This document shows positions 36,010 through 47,873 of a stretch of 64,000 nucleotides of DNA, one piece after another. The notes below the pieces were generated by a model. The model made no database searches. It was not told where the DNA came from and worked only from the letters and a program-made list of their open reading frames with translations. Source of the stretch: Aotearoamyces nothofagi (Eukaryota > Ascomycota > Leotiomycetes > Leotiales > Tympanidaceae). Where the stretch lies: contig JADDTR010000011.1 in the NCBI GenBank assembly GCA_015345905.1, positions 124,001 through 188,000 of the forward strand. Direction: 5' to 3'. Numbering within the stretch: position 1 is the first letter of the stretch; each line of letters begins with the position of its first letter. A program made the translations under genes and the position numbers.

Positions 36010-36790
36010 CCCGACAATGCACCTCTCATTCTAGCGAGCTCTGGATGTACTTTATAAATAGCTTCTTTTAACAAAACCTAGATGTTTTCTATAGGATTTA
36101 AGTCAGGAGAATAAGGAGGCTATTCTATATTCTATATATTATCACTATACTCTGGTATACTATCTAAGCTTTCTGAATATAACAAACAATATACAATTTA
36201 TAATACAAGACTCTGTTCTAAGAAAATCATCAAGCAGTTGATTTTAGATCTGGAATTAAATGTTTCAATAGATAAATATTCTATAATTAGAGAAAGTAGA
36301 CAATGTTAAGAATAGATTTAACATTCAGTAGATATAATTGAAAAGATAATTTATAGCTAGTTCTATATATATTTATTAATAGCTATCTTAGAACAAGTTC
36401 TTTAATTATAGATAGTTTAAGCTAAAGGTATAGAAATATAATATTTACAAATGTTTTAGATATATTTTAGATTTGATTTGATTTTAGATCAGATTTGGTT
36501 ATAATAGAAGGAGATCTAGATTCTAAAAAAAGATAGTATTATAGCCAAGAGATATTTGGAACTGATTAAAGATAATCTACCTTGGTATTTAAACTGTAAT
36601 TCAATTTTTATACAAGATAATACAATTATCCATTCAGCAAGAATTATAGGAAAATAGTTTGGAGATATAGGTATTATATATATTTGCTTTGAGATATATC
36701 GAAGTATTGTTTAGACAATTAATTTTGATATACTGAAAACAAAGACAATTGTTCTAAGAGAGATATTGAAATTGTATACACTATATATTC
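36010..36790. mobile_element. Decayed Tc1/mariner DNA transposon, two opposed fragments, RIP-like
   Basis: On the minus strand, 36161 down to about 36010 reads as a transposase C-terminus: WPPYSPDLNPIENIW with both Trp codons now TAG, then LLKEAIYKVHPELARM. This is the classic third-acidic-residue region of Tc1/mariner. On the plus strand, about 36164-36790 starts with a helix-turn-helix-like stretch (LSEYNKQYTIY...). It later shows FIQDNTIIHSARIIGK at 36607-36654, the second catalytic Asp region. The two parts point in opposite directions and meet near 36162. The sequence is extremely A+T rich with many TGG/CAG-to-TAG/TAA type changes, as expected from RIP. It is non-functional. Terminal repeats were not identified. 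Confidence 0.65.
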
Positions 36791-37763
36791 AGGCCCTCTT
36801 ATAAGGAGACAACTTACAATTAGAAGGTCTAGGAGTTGATAGTGGTCTTATAATTGTATAGTATTTGTTGAAGGTTCAAAGGTTCCTTATTTAAATCACG
36901 ACTATGTCACGTAAAATAGGCGAAACGTATTCAGACTTTTGTCCTCCAACTGTATCAATGCCAGTGTGCGGCTAATTGAGGGGCTCGGATGATACAGACC
37001 TGCCTAATAGAGGCATTACCGTGCCATCCTTGAGCTCCGGAGGGCAGAGGCCAGGGACTAGATATCGCAACATCCTTAGCGTATTGCATCAAATGGACCA
37101 GTCAAGTTACCATGCTCCATTCCTCATGCTACGGGTTATCCTTCAATATCCGATAGATATCCTTTGATCACCAGTGTGCTAGAGCGTTGATGTCTCGTGA
37201 TGTTCTATAGATTACATCGATGTTTTTGAATATATCGCACAGACCATTTGATGTTGCTCCGGTAGTGGAAGCGGAAGGCTCCGCCGCGTATGCATAGCTC
37301 TGATAAGAGAATTCAGAACTAACTCCTCTTGGATAGATAACAAAGTCACTTATGCACGCACGGTACGTTGGATATCATGAAATGCCTCGACGACAATCAG
37401 GACCTTACACCTATGCCATAACTAGCAGACAATCTCTGCAAATAAACAAACTATGATATCGCTTTCGAAGAAACATTTACCTCGTAGAACAGCCCAACCA
37501 AAGCCACAGACGGTTAAGCCATGTGGGTATTGCCATCCTATCATGCCTATATATTGCAGGGCATCAGCTACCACGGCCTTCTCATGTAAACTGACTCTAG
37601 ACCATAGAGTAGGCATAAAATTTTATCATTCAACTAAACCATATAGACCAAGTAAGTTTGATCCGAAACATCGTGCTATTCTCATCCGAGAATGTGGTAT
37701 ATAAGACAAATGCAGACTAAAAACACCTATTACTAACATTCAAATCAAATGTCATCTAAATTA
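36791..37763. other. Gene-poor stretch downstream of the antiporter gene
   Basis: 973 bp with no supported gene. The part next to 36791 may still be transposon sequence. A frame at 37453-37704 (+) is short and of unknown status. Confidence 0.4.
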
Positions 37764-40700
37764 TCAAGACTCTGAGCCCATGAAAGCGGCTTGAATAACA
37801 AGTATGCTAGCTCTAACTCCACCGTTAATAAATGCTGCAGCCACTGGCCCTAATGTGTTTTTAATATCTGCTCCTGGACCACGGCTTGAGAAGACATTCA
37901 ATGCTGAGCCAGAAGCGGCAATTTCTGATTCGAATTCATAATGTTTTCTTCCGATTATTACTAGATCACCGGCATTATGTCGTGATTGAGCAACCTCTTG
38001 CTTCGCGTGGTCGAGAGCGTCTGCTAGTGGCGAGTTAGTAGAATGCTCCGAGAAGATGACTCGACTCGCCAGCGGTGTCGATAGAGAATCGCGGAGAGTG
38101 CGTAGGAATGTTGCGTCATGAGCCAAAGAGGTCGAATATGGTCCATTGCCAATAGGCCGTGTTTGAACATTGGTACTGCCCTGGCCTGTCTCGCTACTAG
38201 ATGGAGTGGCGTCGCCGGTGACTTCTGGAGCTTTTGAAATATTCGAGCTTGCTGGAGCGGTGATCTTCATGTGAATGATAGTTGCTGTGATATTAGTATT
38301 TTGGGCCAATTGTAGCACAAAGCGTAAAGCGACATGATCGTCTCTGCCACCGAAGAAAGGGAAGAATATATGATGACTGCGATCAACTATAGGATTGACC
38401 GCCAACTCGCGATGGCTGCGTAAGCTGAGACCACTGATAGTTCTCTTTAGAGGACTTCGACCCTCGTTAGTATGGTGGATACTATTGCCACCGAACCCAT
38501 TGTTGATAAATACCGCTGTGTTACAAGTTGCATTTTCCAGTGCTTTCTGAACGAAGGTATTTTGTGGGCCACTAGAGAAACGGTCGGTAGGAGGAGAGTT
38601 TTCGAAGAGCACAGTCGTCTGGTCGCCTTCTGAAATAGCTCCCGTTTCGCTCCATGGAATCAACAAAAGGTCGGAGGACATATCAGTAGCTTTGCTAGTG
38701 AGCGTCTCAGCGTAAGAGGATTCAGGAATTACCGAAACACTACCAGATACTGCAACATTGTTGAGTTGTGCGAAGGTACGGAACGCGTTAACAACCGGAT
38801 CCCGGTAGGTGTATTCATCAACTTCTGAGACCTTCATAACAGAGGACGTTCGCTCAGTCAACTCCAACAGACGTACACAGTGAACCTCTATGGGCGCCTT
38901 TCCAGGTGCCGGAGTCGCTGCATCCTCGTGAACGGTATTGAGATCAGTCTTTGTTTTATGTGTTCTTGAAACTACCGCAGGGTTATTTCCACCGAGAAGT
39001 GAAACGAAGGTAAACAGACTAGGAAGACTTTCAAGTCGAAGATATACAACGAGCTTCCGGAGTTGGGAGCCTTGAATCTTTTCCATGGACGTGCTCGGGG
39101 TCTCATCATTGTTTAAATTATTGCCATCCCAGTCAATTTCACCTCTCTTCCAAGCTTCCAGCTTCTTTTGGTACCAAGGCGGGTACAGTAACGATGTTAA
39201 TGGTGTTGTAGATACTGTAGTGACCAATGCCATAACGACAAACATGGTAAATGTTCTTGTCGACAAAATCTTTGCTTGCAAGCCAATATTCTAGATGTTT
39301 ATTAGCTTCTATCTCACAGGGGGTAGCGACGTACGTACAAGAACGATGAGCTCTACGAGTCCCTTGCAACTCATTAGGACGCCAATTGTAAGAGACTCTC
39401 GCCATACCAGCTTGTTTGCTCTGGCTGCAAGCGTTCCTCCAATTATTTTGGCACCAAAAGCAATTGCTGTAACGGCAACAACATATGCCCATGTTATGCC
39501 GTCATTCAGGAGTCCGAGGTTGGTGCTGAGACCTGAGAGGGCGAAGTAAAGAGGAAGAAACAGAACAGTAACCAGGTCTTCGACCTTCTCAGTAAGCTTA
39601 ATAGCAAAACCGCCATCATGAGGACAAACTAGACCCATCAAAAAGGCACCAAAAATTGGATGGATGCCAATAATTGCAGTAAACCATGCTGATACAAGGG
39701 TTAAGAGCAACGTAAAAGCTACCATTGACTGGGTCGGTCCATTTTGAATGCTTCCAGTCCTTCTCAGGAAGTACATGAAACATGGGCGGATGGCAAAAAC
39801 CAAGAATAATATCCAGCCGACACAGCATAATAACACCCATAACGCCGTAAGACCAGATCCGTTGTTAACCAGTGCCACACACAGTGCGAGAAGTATCCAT
39901 CCGGTGACATCGTTTCCAACACCTGCAGCCAAAACAGTTACTCCGACTGTCGTTCCGAGTAGCTTTAACTCTGTAAGGATTCGGCACAGAACCGGGAATG
40001 CCGTAATGGAGAGTGCAGTCCCTATGAATAGCATGTACACGCCAAAGCTAATTGGCACAATACCAGCATCCGAGCGAAACTGATGGTATAATCCCCATGC
40101 CACTGCACAGCCTAGGCCAAATGGCAGTATCATTCCAGCAAGGCCGACACTCAATGCCACCTTCCAATTCGAAACGAATAATCGCATATCGACTTCAAGG
40201 CCGACGAGAAATAAGAATAATACAAGACCCAGGTTAGCCACTAAATTCAAAATCGGCATAGACACCGTGGGAAAGATGGCATCCTCGAAACCGGGAATTC
40301 GCATCATGACTGAGGGACCAAGTATTATACCGCCGATGACCTCTGCAATAACTCGCGGCTGTCGAATTTTGGATAGAGGGAAGTGAAGCAGGCGGCAGAA
40401 TATTATGATGATGCCGGCCTGTGAACACAGATGTTAGCAACCTATCTTAGACAATATTCCAAGCACCGTAAATATCCCTCTAACGAAATCTAATCGCTGA
40501 TCGGCAGTCGCTTTCCACGAGGATCGCATACAGATTCGTCGATTTCTCGAGTCAGATGATATCTGCAGTGCCCATGCAGCAAGCCGCAGAATCGCGTGGG
40601 AGTTTGTGCGATGAGGCGACGACAATGCTCACCGCATTAGAGACTCGATATCCACAACAAAAGCAATCCTTACCTGGATAATGAACAGAATGATAGGGTT

Positions 40701-40829
40701 CGAAGAGTTATAAGTAGTCGGATTCAGGCCCTCCAACACACCGCCTTGAGGGGCGACCTTGACAGCAGTCGACGTCGCCGAAGCGGACGATGTGACGGCC
40801 GTCACAGCCTCAGTGATCGAGCTAGCCAT
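37764..40829 (-). CDS. KHA1: KHA1-type K+(Na+)/H+ antiporter (CPA2 family)
   Basis: Exchanges monovalent cations for protons, in yeast at an internal (Golgi) membrane. Three exons, 40829-40674, 40418-39339 and 39290-37764, encode 920 aa, close to yeast Kha1. The first intron is long for this genome (255 bp), the second short (49 bp). The membrane part (about 45-470) has HFPLSKIRQPRVIAEVIGGIILGPS, LFLVGLEVD, GTALSITAFPVLCRIL, GNDVTGW (CPA2 cation-site Asp) and KGLVELIVLNIGLQAKIL. The long C-terminal half is soluble, resembling the universal-stress-like regulatory region of fungal Kha1. Joins are exact: IIQ to AGIIIIFC, and VELIVL to NIGLQ. Confidence 0.9.
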
Positions 40830-41715
40830 ACTTCTAGCGTTTACGACAGGAGAGGCTCGCGGCCGGGAAGGGGATTCCTTATACTCATGGATGGGCAGAA
40901 GAGGCTGTTGCTGAGATGTGGTTGCGACGTCTTCTGATCATATTATATCAGCGGTAGTCAGCAGAGGCCGGCGGTCTGGCATGCGGATGCAGCTGAGCCC
41001 CCGACTGGGGAAAAACTCCTAGCGGGAGGCGCAAATGCTGCAATCATGTGGGGAAAACAGGGCTTGGCGGAGTAAGGGTCGATGCGAGGAATCCGCGCAT
41101 AACGACGGCAGAAGACTCGACGCAAAGAATTGACTCTCCAGCGCACCGACAAGCGGTTCATTGAGAATGGAAGGTCATCCTCATTGCGGCTGATATGTTG
41201 TCTTTGGAGGCAAGACTCGGCCTTCGGTGGCTACTGCTGCTGCTGATACGCAAGCCGACTCCGGACTTTCATACAGTATGTACAGTACAGTACCTGCGAA
41301 ATACGTACCCGCTGTGCTCGAGCCAAGCAAATGCAGCGTAAGCAGTGACTCGATTCGAATGCACAGCCACGGCGTAGCCGCGCAATGAGAATCCCGGTGA
41401 TCCACCACGGTTATATTGTGGGTTATTATGGGCTCTGTACTCGAAAACCACCCTGGCTCACGAGATTATTCAAGGGGGGATAATACAGTAGTAGGTGGGC
41501 TGGTGGGTAACTGGCAATGTCACAGATATCCTGACTGGACAAGGAAGGAGTCTTCTCGGCGACATCAAGGGTATTATTGTTGCATGCCGTACTCGGCCTT
41601 CAGTAAGCCATAGCGACGAGACATAAAGGTAGCCTGTATTGTGGTAATCTCGAACCGATGCGCACATCTAGATTAAAGCTCGTTGCGCCTCTCAGTTCCG
41701 CTATTATTATGGCCC
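40830..41715. other. Intergenic region, antiporter promoter side
   Basis: 886 bp holding the promoter of the antiporter and the 3' flank of the aldolase. No gene or repeat of note. Confidence 0.4.
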
Positions 41716-42637
41716 TTACGCCTTTCCAGTACTTCCACAATCATCAATCAACTTCTCCGTCGCCTTCTGAAAGACATTAATGCTATCCTCCATTACCTTC
41801 GTCATCGATGCAAATCCACCCTTCCCCCTACCCTCCATCATCACCTCCCACCGGTCTATCAACCCCTTGTTTGTATTAACCTTGCTCACCCCTCCCTTCA
41901 CGCAATCCTGGAAGAGGTCCTTGGTAAACTCGTTCGTCCCATGCAGCACAATCTTCACCTTCCCTTTCGTGGCGTCCCTAACTTGCTGCAGCCGGTCAAA
42001 TTGCAGCCAGCCTCGGGCACCCTTGTGACCGTATTCGCCATGGATATTCCCGAATGCTGGAGCGAGAAAGTCGATTCCGGTCTCTACAAACTCTAAAGCT
42101 TGTTCTGGTGTGGTTAAGATGCCTTCCAATTCTGCAGTATCTTTCAGTCCATCCTCCCCGCCTTCAATCCGTCCAGGCTCGGCTTCTGTTGCAATGCCTC
42201 TTGCATGGCAGTACTCTGTTAGTTCTTTTGTCAGTCTCAGATTCTCGTCCTTCTCGTAATGCGACATGTCGATCATGATGGAGTCGAATGGTAATGATGC
42301 AGCGTACTTGACCAGTTCGATATCCTGGCAATGGTCGAGATGTACACATATCGGTACAGAAGCTGCGTCACGAACGGAAGCTGCCAGATTGACGAGATGT
42401 GGGCCGAATTTGGTGAGAGACCAAGGGAAAATCAGAATCATTATGGGAGACCTCTTTGCTTCTGCAGCCCTAGATAGTGCCATGACCTGTTCGAAGTTGT
42501 ACTGTGGCCCGTTAGATGTAGTTGGCTATGGCTTGATCTCTCATGCATACGGCAACTTGAGCGACTACGCCATAGCCGCCTTTTTCAGCGGCATCTAGCA
42601 TAGCAATGCTTCTGTTGTTTTTGAGTTTATCAGACAT
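41716..42637 (-). CDS. Class II (zinc) ketose-bisphosphate aldolase-like protein
   Basis: Likely a zinc-dependent aldolase of the fructose/tagatose-bisphosphate family, cleaving ketose bisphosphates to two trioses. Two exons, 42637-42551 and 42501-41716 (49-bp intron, GTATGC...CCACAG), give 290 aa. The join reads GGYGVVAQVAYNFEQVMAL. Key residues: HLDHC with catalytic Asp85 and zinc ligand His86, MIDMSHY, EAEPGRIEGGED, NIHGEYGHKG (zinc His), and LHGTNE (zinc His). At 290 aa it is shorter than the main glycolytic enzyme of fungi (about 360) and nearer bacterial GatY/KbaY-like forms. It is therefore probably a paralogue with a side role, and the substrate is open. Two CACGTG boxes lie upstream. 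Confidence 0.85.
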
Positions 42638-43422
42638 CTTGTTTGCTCTCTGAATAGAGATGTCCAGGGAGCATCTACACCTTGTCAGCGTTGGGCAAAA
42701 GGAATATCTCAATTCACACACACAAATCTTCGTCGTTCAACTTTGAAATAAAATCACTATGCAGCCTCTTTTAAAATAATTTAATTTTGCACTGGGAATG
42801 CGATATTTATTGTTGCTCGTTTCCCCGCTATACACTTCTACACGGGTCTCGCGGATATGAGGGTTATCGTCTACACTAATCGCCAGAACTGACCACCTTC
42901 GGGTGATCTACGGGTGGTCTTCGGGTGATCTTCGAATGGCACGCGGCCGTCAAAAAAAAGTGGTACACTTTGAGCCAAATAGTGAGGAACATCAACAAAG
43001 CTTTCATTTTCAATCATATTGCAGCACTATAAAACCCACCTACAATTTGCCAAGATTTTAGTAGTACGGATATCGGAAGCAGTTTTATATAATGTCTAAA
43101 TGTCATTAACTATCATTGAACTTTAGCTGAGCGATAGGTGTTGTAAGAAAGTATATATTAAAGTGTGTCACCTTTTTGTCACCCACGTGGGTGGCCAGTT
43201 CTAGATCTGGCGATTACTTCAAGTCATCGAACACGTGATGACCTATACAAATTATGAATAAATATCTTATGTAGATAGAAAGGTATCAGGGTAAGACATA
43301 TGAAATATGTACTATGCATTCCACATATTCTATATCGGCAAAAATCATAGCATTAACCTAACCCGCCCAAACCATGAAGCAACGTCCTTAGAGATCCCCG
43401 CTCAAGAAATCCATTGTATTCA
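42638..43422. promoter_or_regulatory. Aldolase promoter side, with CACGTG boxes
   Basis: 785 bp, AT-rich, without a gene. It contains degenerate repeats of a CTTCGGGTGATC-like unit at about 42895-42935. A 14-bp palindrome CACCCACGTGGGTG lies at 43180-43193, with a second CACGTG at 43232-43237. Confidence 0.45.
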
Positions 43423-44644
43423 TCAAGCACTGAGCAAATCCCTAACGCTCATACTCCTCCCGCTAACGCTACTATTCGTACCCCTTCTCTCCATGTTAAG
43501 CATCAGTAGAGCAGCTGTGGCCTCTTGGTCTAGCTCCCTATCCGTATCACTCTGTGGCCCGAGCGCTGGACTTGTGAGGGTCGAATATGCCGAGGTAACA
43601 CTAGTCGCATATTCATAAGTATGTGCTCTAAATGCTGGTGAGGCCGTAGTGGAACTTGTATAACTATATCTATGTTGTGCATCTGAGGTTATTGTAGAAG
43701 GGTATGATGGTTGCTGATGGTGGGCATCTTGCGCTGTCAGGGCGGGCGAGATTGACGGCTGGTGACGTGATTGATGGCAGGAATATGATGAAGAAGCCGG
43801 TGGTAGTGGCATAGAGGAAGATGTAGGAGATGGATGCCCTGAGTTAATCATTTCTACATCGTCAGCATCATCATCCTCTTCGTCGTCGTAATGCACAGAG
43901 GCAGTGAATGGTTGTAAGAAGTCAGGGCCGGTTGTCGGGGTAGGCGTGCTGCGATTGTTCTGTGCTTTGAGTTTTGAGACACAGTCTTCGAGATATCGGA
44001 CGTAGTCAATTGAAGCCTGGACCCGTTAGCTACTTTTTTGACTATTTAAAGAGCTAAGGTAACTGTACCTGTAAGATGGCTAGCTTGTGCATCTCCCCCG
44101 TGCAAGCCGGAATCATGCTCTTAAGCACACCGAATTCCTCATTCATCTTGGATCTCCGACGTCGCTCAATCATGCTATGTGCAGTTTTGCGCGCAATTTT
44201 CCGTCCAGCAACACTTGTCGAAGATGGCTGCTTCTTTTTGCTTTGCTTATTCCCAGCCACACCTTTTCCATCCTTCCCAAAGCCATCAAGCTCGATAACA
44301 TCCTCCTGCTGTCCCCTCGGTTTCATTTGTATAATCTTTCGTGATCGAGTGGGTGGGGGCGGGAGTGCAAAAGCTTCCTTCATAGGAACTTGCGCTGCTG
44401 ATGATCGACGATGAAAGGTACTCGCTAGCTTGGCTTTAGATATTACTGGCGACTTGGGAGACATCGGATTATATGATGATGCCGAAGATGACTTTGCAGA
44501 GACGCTTGAAGGCCGTGATTCATCTGCTGTCATCGCTGGCGGAGGGAGTTCCCATGACGTCTGAAGACAGCCAAACTGAGGGCCATCCCTACCTTTGATA
44601 TCTGATGAAGAACCTGGCGTGGGAGGGAGAGTTGGGCGAGGCAT
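43423..44644 (-). CDS. bHLH transcription factor
   Basis: A nuclear regulator expected to bind E-boxes as a dimer. Two exons, 44644-44069 and 44016-43423 (52-bp intron, GTACAG...GTCCAG), encode 389 aa. The N-terminal 140 residues are disordered and Ser/Pro-rich with a basic KQSKKK run. The bHLH (about 155-210) has the basic region HSMIERRRRSKMNEEF, so the His-Glu-Arg set typical of CACGTG binders is present. The helix-2 sequence is MHKLAILQASIDYVRYLEDCV. The intron falls inside helix 2, directly after LAILQ, a common place in fungal bHLH genes. The C-terminal part is acidic, then Ser/Thr-rich. It resembles the uncharacterised fungal bHLH group sometimes called Hpa3; that name is from memory. 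Its start faces the aldehyde dehydrogenase gene. Confidence 0.88.
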
Positions 44645-45178
44645 ATTAACCTATTATTGCGTGCTGAGGCACACGGATAAATTGATCGCGTGCTTAAGGG
44701 AATTGCAGCTTTTCGGGTGTAGTTCATGGACTTGACGGGGAAATGAAGATAGGGAAGTGAAGACGCAGACGTCTTCGTCCTTTAAGAGAGCTCAAGCGGA
44801 CAGGACAAAGACCAGAAAAGGAAAGGAGAGATCTCAAACCTACAGGAAATATAAGCATGGCGGCATTCATGCTTTCGGGCAACGTGCGGTGTTGATGACT
44901 GGAAGCAAGCACGCGACACTTCGCGGATGGGCTATTGGCTGAGATCTGGCAGCCCAAAAGAAGGCCTGCGGGTTAGCCAATTAGAGGGTCTGCCGAGGAA
45001 CGTGCATACGAGAGAGTCGCATCTCTTCGCTCCCGGGAACCTTCACACGCCGCTTACTGCACCTACGCCAGGCATAGGGGCCAAACTCGCAACTTGCCTA
45101 CCTCGCCTCCCTTATCTACAGTACCTACCTAGGCTGGCATGTAGGCATGTACACGTATAGCACCCTGATTCGTTACGT

Positions 45179-45382
45179 CACGTGATGTACTTCTGTGCGG
45201 CTTGGGGTGGCTATATATAGATGCTTGGACATGCTGTCACGTGCCTGCCTGCTTCTACTTGCCTATGACAAGTATGTATACCATCGCAATGGCCATACCA
45301 CGTGTGGTGTTATTCATGTCCTGTTTGAAATGGCGATATAGACGTCAGGCGTTGGAAGTGTTCTATGGCATCTTATCACGTG
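45179..45382. promoter_or_regulatory. Cluster of four CACGTG E-boxes
   Basis: Exact CACGTG hexamers at 45179-45184, 45238-45243, 45299-45304 and 45377-45382, about 59, 61 and 78 bp apart. They lie 401-604 bp upstream of the aldehyde dehydrogenase start. The motif is the core site of Pho4/Cbf1/SREBP-like bHLH proteins. Confidence 0.6.
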
Positions 45383-45652
45383 CCCGCCTTACCTTTTGCT
45401 GTCATGTGCTATCGGTACAGAACTCTCGGGCGACCCTCCACCAGCCATTTGGCTCTCCACGCCTTATTCCGATCCCTACCAATTGAAATTCGGAACAGCG
45501 CGAGGAACGGACCCCAGAGCGCCACGAGCGACTGGTCTGCCGACCCGGTACCCCTCATCGGGAAGTTGTTGCCTATCTTGGCGTGCATCAAAATTACCCC
45601 ACTTGTGAAGTTTCACCTGCTCGGAAATCATCTCTCAACAATGAGGCTTTGA

Positions 45653-45700
45653 ATACATATATATATAAATATATATATATATATATTTATATCTATATAT
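45653..45700 (+). repeat. TA-rich microsatellite
   Basis: An interrupted (TA)n tract of about 48 bp, 83 bp upstream of the dehydrogenase start. Confidence 0.85.
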
Positions 45701-45782
45701 CCACACATTAAGGGCTTAGGTCGCTACCTCTTCCTACGTCCACCAGAAGCATCTCATCTACAGAGTTCTAAACGCAACGATC

Positions 45783-47530
45783 ATGGCGCCGAATCTTCCC
45801 TTCGAGGTCTTTCTGTCTAGGTCGCTTCAGTTACGGGATCTGTTACTGATATAGTGCTAGCTCGAAAACCCGGACTTGTTCAAGGACAAGTCATATGTCA
45901 ATGGCAGCTGGTTGGAGGCCAAATCAGGTGCACGATTTGACGTCCATGGTATACATATGTCCTGCTTCTCCTGAGGCATCCTGCTAATAACCGACAAGAC
46001 CCCGGTACCGGCGATGTTTGGGCTTCTGCACCAGACAATTCTGCTGAAGATGTTGATGCCGCCGTGCAAGCAGCTCATGCTGCCTTCAAGACCTACAGCA
46101 AATCTAACCCTCGAACACGAGCCCAGTGGCTACTAAAATGGGATACCCTGATCCGAGAAAACCGGCAGGATTTGGCTAAGATCGTCACTTACGAGACGGG
46201 AAAGCCCATTGCAGAAGCCGTTGGAGAGATAGATTATGCCTTAGGATTTACCTGGTGGTTTGCTGGAGAGGCCGAGAGAATCCAAGGCACTATTCAGACT
46301 CCTTCAGCGCCAGGTAGACGAGTGTTCACGGTGAAGCAACCGATTGGGGTTGCTGCTGCATTGGTGCCATGGAACTTTCCAATTGCTATGATCTTGCGTA
46401 AAGCTAGTGCTGCGCTCGCTGCTGGATGCTGCATGGTCATTAAGCCTTCTCCAGAGAGCCCATTGTCAGTTTTGACATTGGTTCACCTGGCTGAGCTTGC
46501 AGGATTCCCCAAGGGTGTTTTGAGTGTTCTGACAACAAGTCTTGATAATACGCCCGGCTTGAGCGAGACCTTGTGTAGACATCCTCTGATCAAGAAGGTG
46601 ACTTTCACCGGATCAGTAAGTGCTATCTATCTTCAAGGCATGGTCCTTAACTGATAATAGTAGACAAGAGTAGGAAAGCTCGTGGCGAAGATATGTGCCG
46701 ATGGTCTGAAGAAAGTTACCCTCGAGTTAGGAGGAAACTGTCCATTCTTGATATTTGATGATGCAAACCTCGACCAGGCTCTCGATGGTACGTGGCAATG
46801 GCATGATTTCAAAAGCCCAGAAAGACTGACCGTATAGCACTCATGCTCCTAAAATGGCGTCACGCAGGTCAAGCCTGCATTACAGCAAACAGAGTATATG
46901 TCCAATCCGGCGTCTACGACGAGTTTGCAAAGCTTCTATCCGAGCGCACAAGCAAGCTCATTGTTGGCCACGGCTTCGCCAAGTCCACCACCATGGGCCC
47001 AGTAACTACGCCACGCAGTCTCGACAAAGCACAAGCACAAGTCGACGACGCAAAGAAACATGGTGGACGGGTTGTTCTTGGAGGCGGTAGGGTGAAGAGC
47101 ACCACAGGCTATTTCTTCGAACCAACAATAATCCTAGGCGCGAATTCTAAGATGTTGATCACCCATGAAGAGACCTTCGCACCTGTTTTAGCATTATATA
47201 AGTTCGAGACCGAGAAAGAGGCGATAGAGGCTGCAAACAATACAAGTATGGGTCTAGCTTCATACTTCTTTACTAAGAATGTCGATCGCACTTGGAGGCT
47301 ATTGGAGAATCTTGAGGCGGGTATGATTGGCATGAACACGGGTACGTAAAATATCCCTATTTCAAATGTAATCTTGCGCTGATCTATTATCAGGGAATGG
47401 CTCAGCAGCTGAATCGCCATTTGGAGGAATAAAGGAGAGTGGCTATGGAAAGGAATCTGGAAAAGATGTTGCGGTTGCTGAATACCTGATCACAAAGACT
47501 GGTACGTTGTCGTTGGAAGGACATTTCTGA
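45783..47530 (+). CDS. Aldehyde dehydrogenase, succinate-semialdehyde dehydrogenase type
   Basis: NAD(P)-dependent oxidation of succinic semialdehyde to succinate (GABA shunt) is the likely reaction. Six exons, 45783-45806, 45861-45948, 45999-46615, 46664-46787, 46838-47341 and 47394-47530, encode 497 aa. All joins keep frame and give family sequence ([49 protein letters not shown]). Motifs: [23 protein letters not shown], catalytic Glu264 in LELGGN and catalytic Cys298 in [17 protein letters not shown] and [13 protein letters not shown] are further family marks. Fungal SSADHs usually have GQTC; GQAC here suggests a paralogue whose preferred aldehyde could differ. The first exon is only 24 bases with a weak GTCTTT donor, so the N-terminus is the least certain part. 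Confidence 0.85.
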
Positions 47531-47873
47531 GGTGATGGCCTAGACAGATCCAAGGTCTGAGAAGTAGAGTATATGCAGGACACCTCATATGCTTAGACTA
47601 ATTGGCCTACAAAATATTTTAGCTTGAGTCGCTCTTGAAATCTCTTGAGATCTCGTAAGAGCAAATTATACCTAATATTATAGTCCTCAATCTCGGTTGT
47701 GACGGGATGTGCTTGATTAACAGATAGGACACATTGAAGGCCCAACCAAGCGATCCGGGTCTATATTATAACGATCTAAAAGAATTCGTCATCGAATTTA
47801 TCGTTAGCCAGCCAAAATCCTAGCCAATGCTTCAGCAACACCGTTGTCAAAGGTTCCCCTCCTTACGCACGTG
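47531..47873. other. Convergent intergenic region
   Basis: 343 bp between two stops that face each other; 3' flanks only, nothing else seen. Confidence 0.5.

Larger units (their letters stand above)
44645..45782. promoter_or_regulatory. Divergent intergenic region bHLH / aldehyde dehydrogenase
   Basis: 1138 bp with no supported gene, flanked by two starts pointing away from each other. It holds four CACGTG boxes and, near the dehydrogenase start, a TA microsatellite (both listed). A TATA-like TATATATAG is at about 45211. Confidence 0.5.

Noticed and set aside
37453-37704. 83-codon plus-strand frame near the antiporter 3' end
   Set aside because: Basic and short with no family resemblance; it could be transposon debris or chance.
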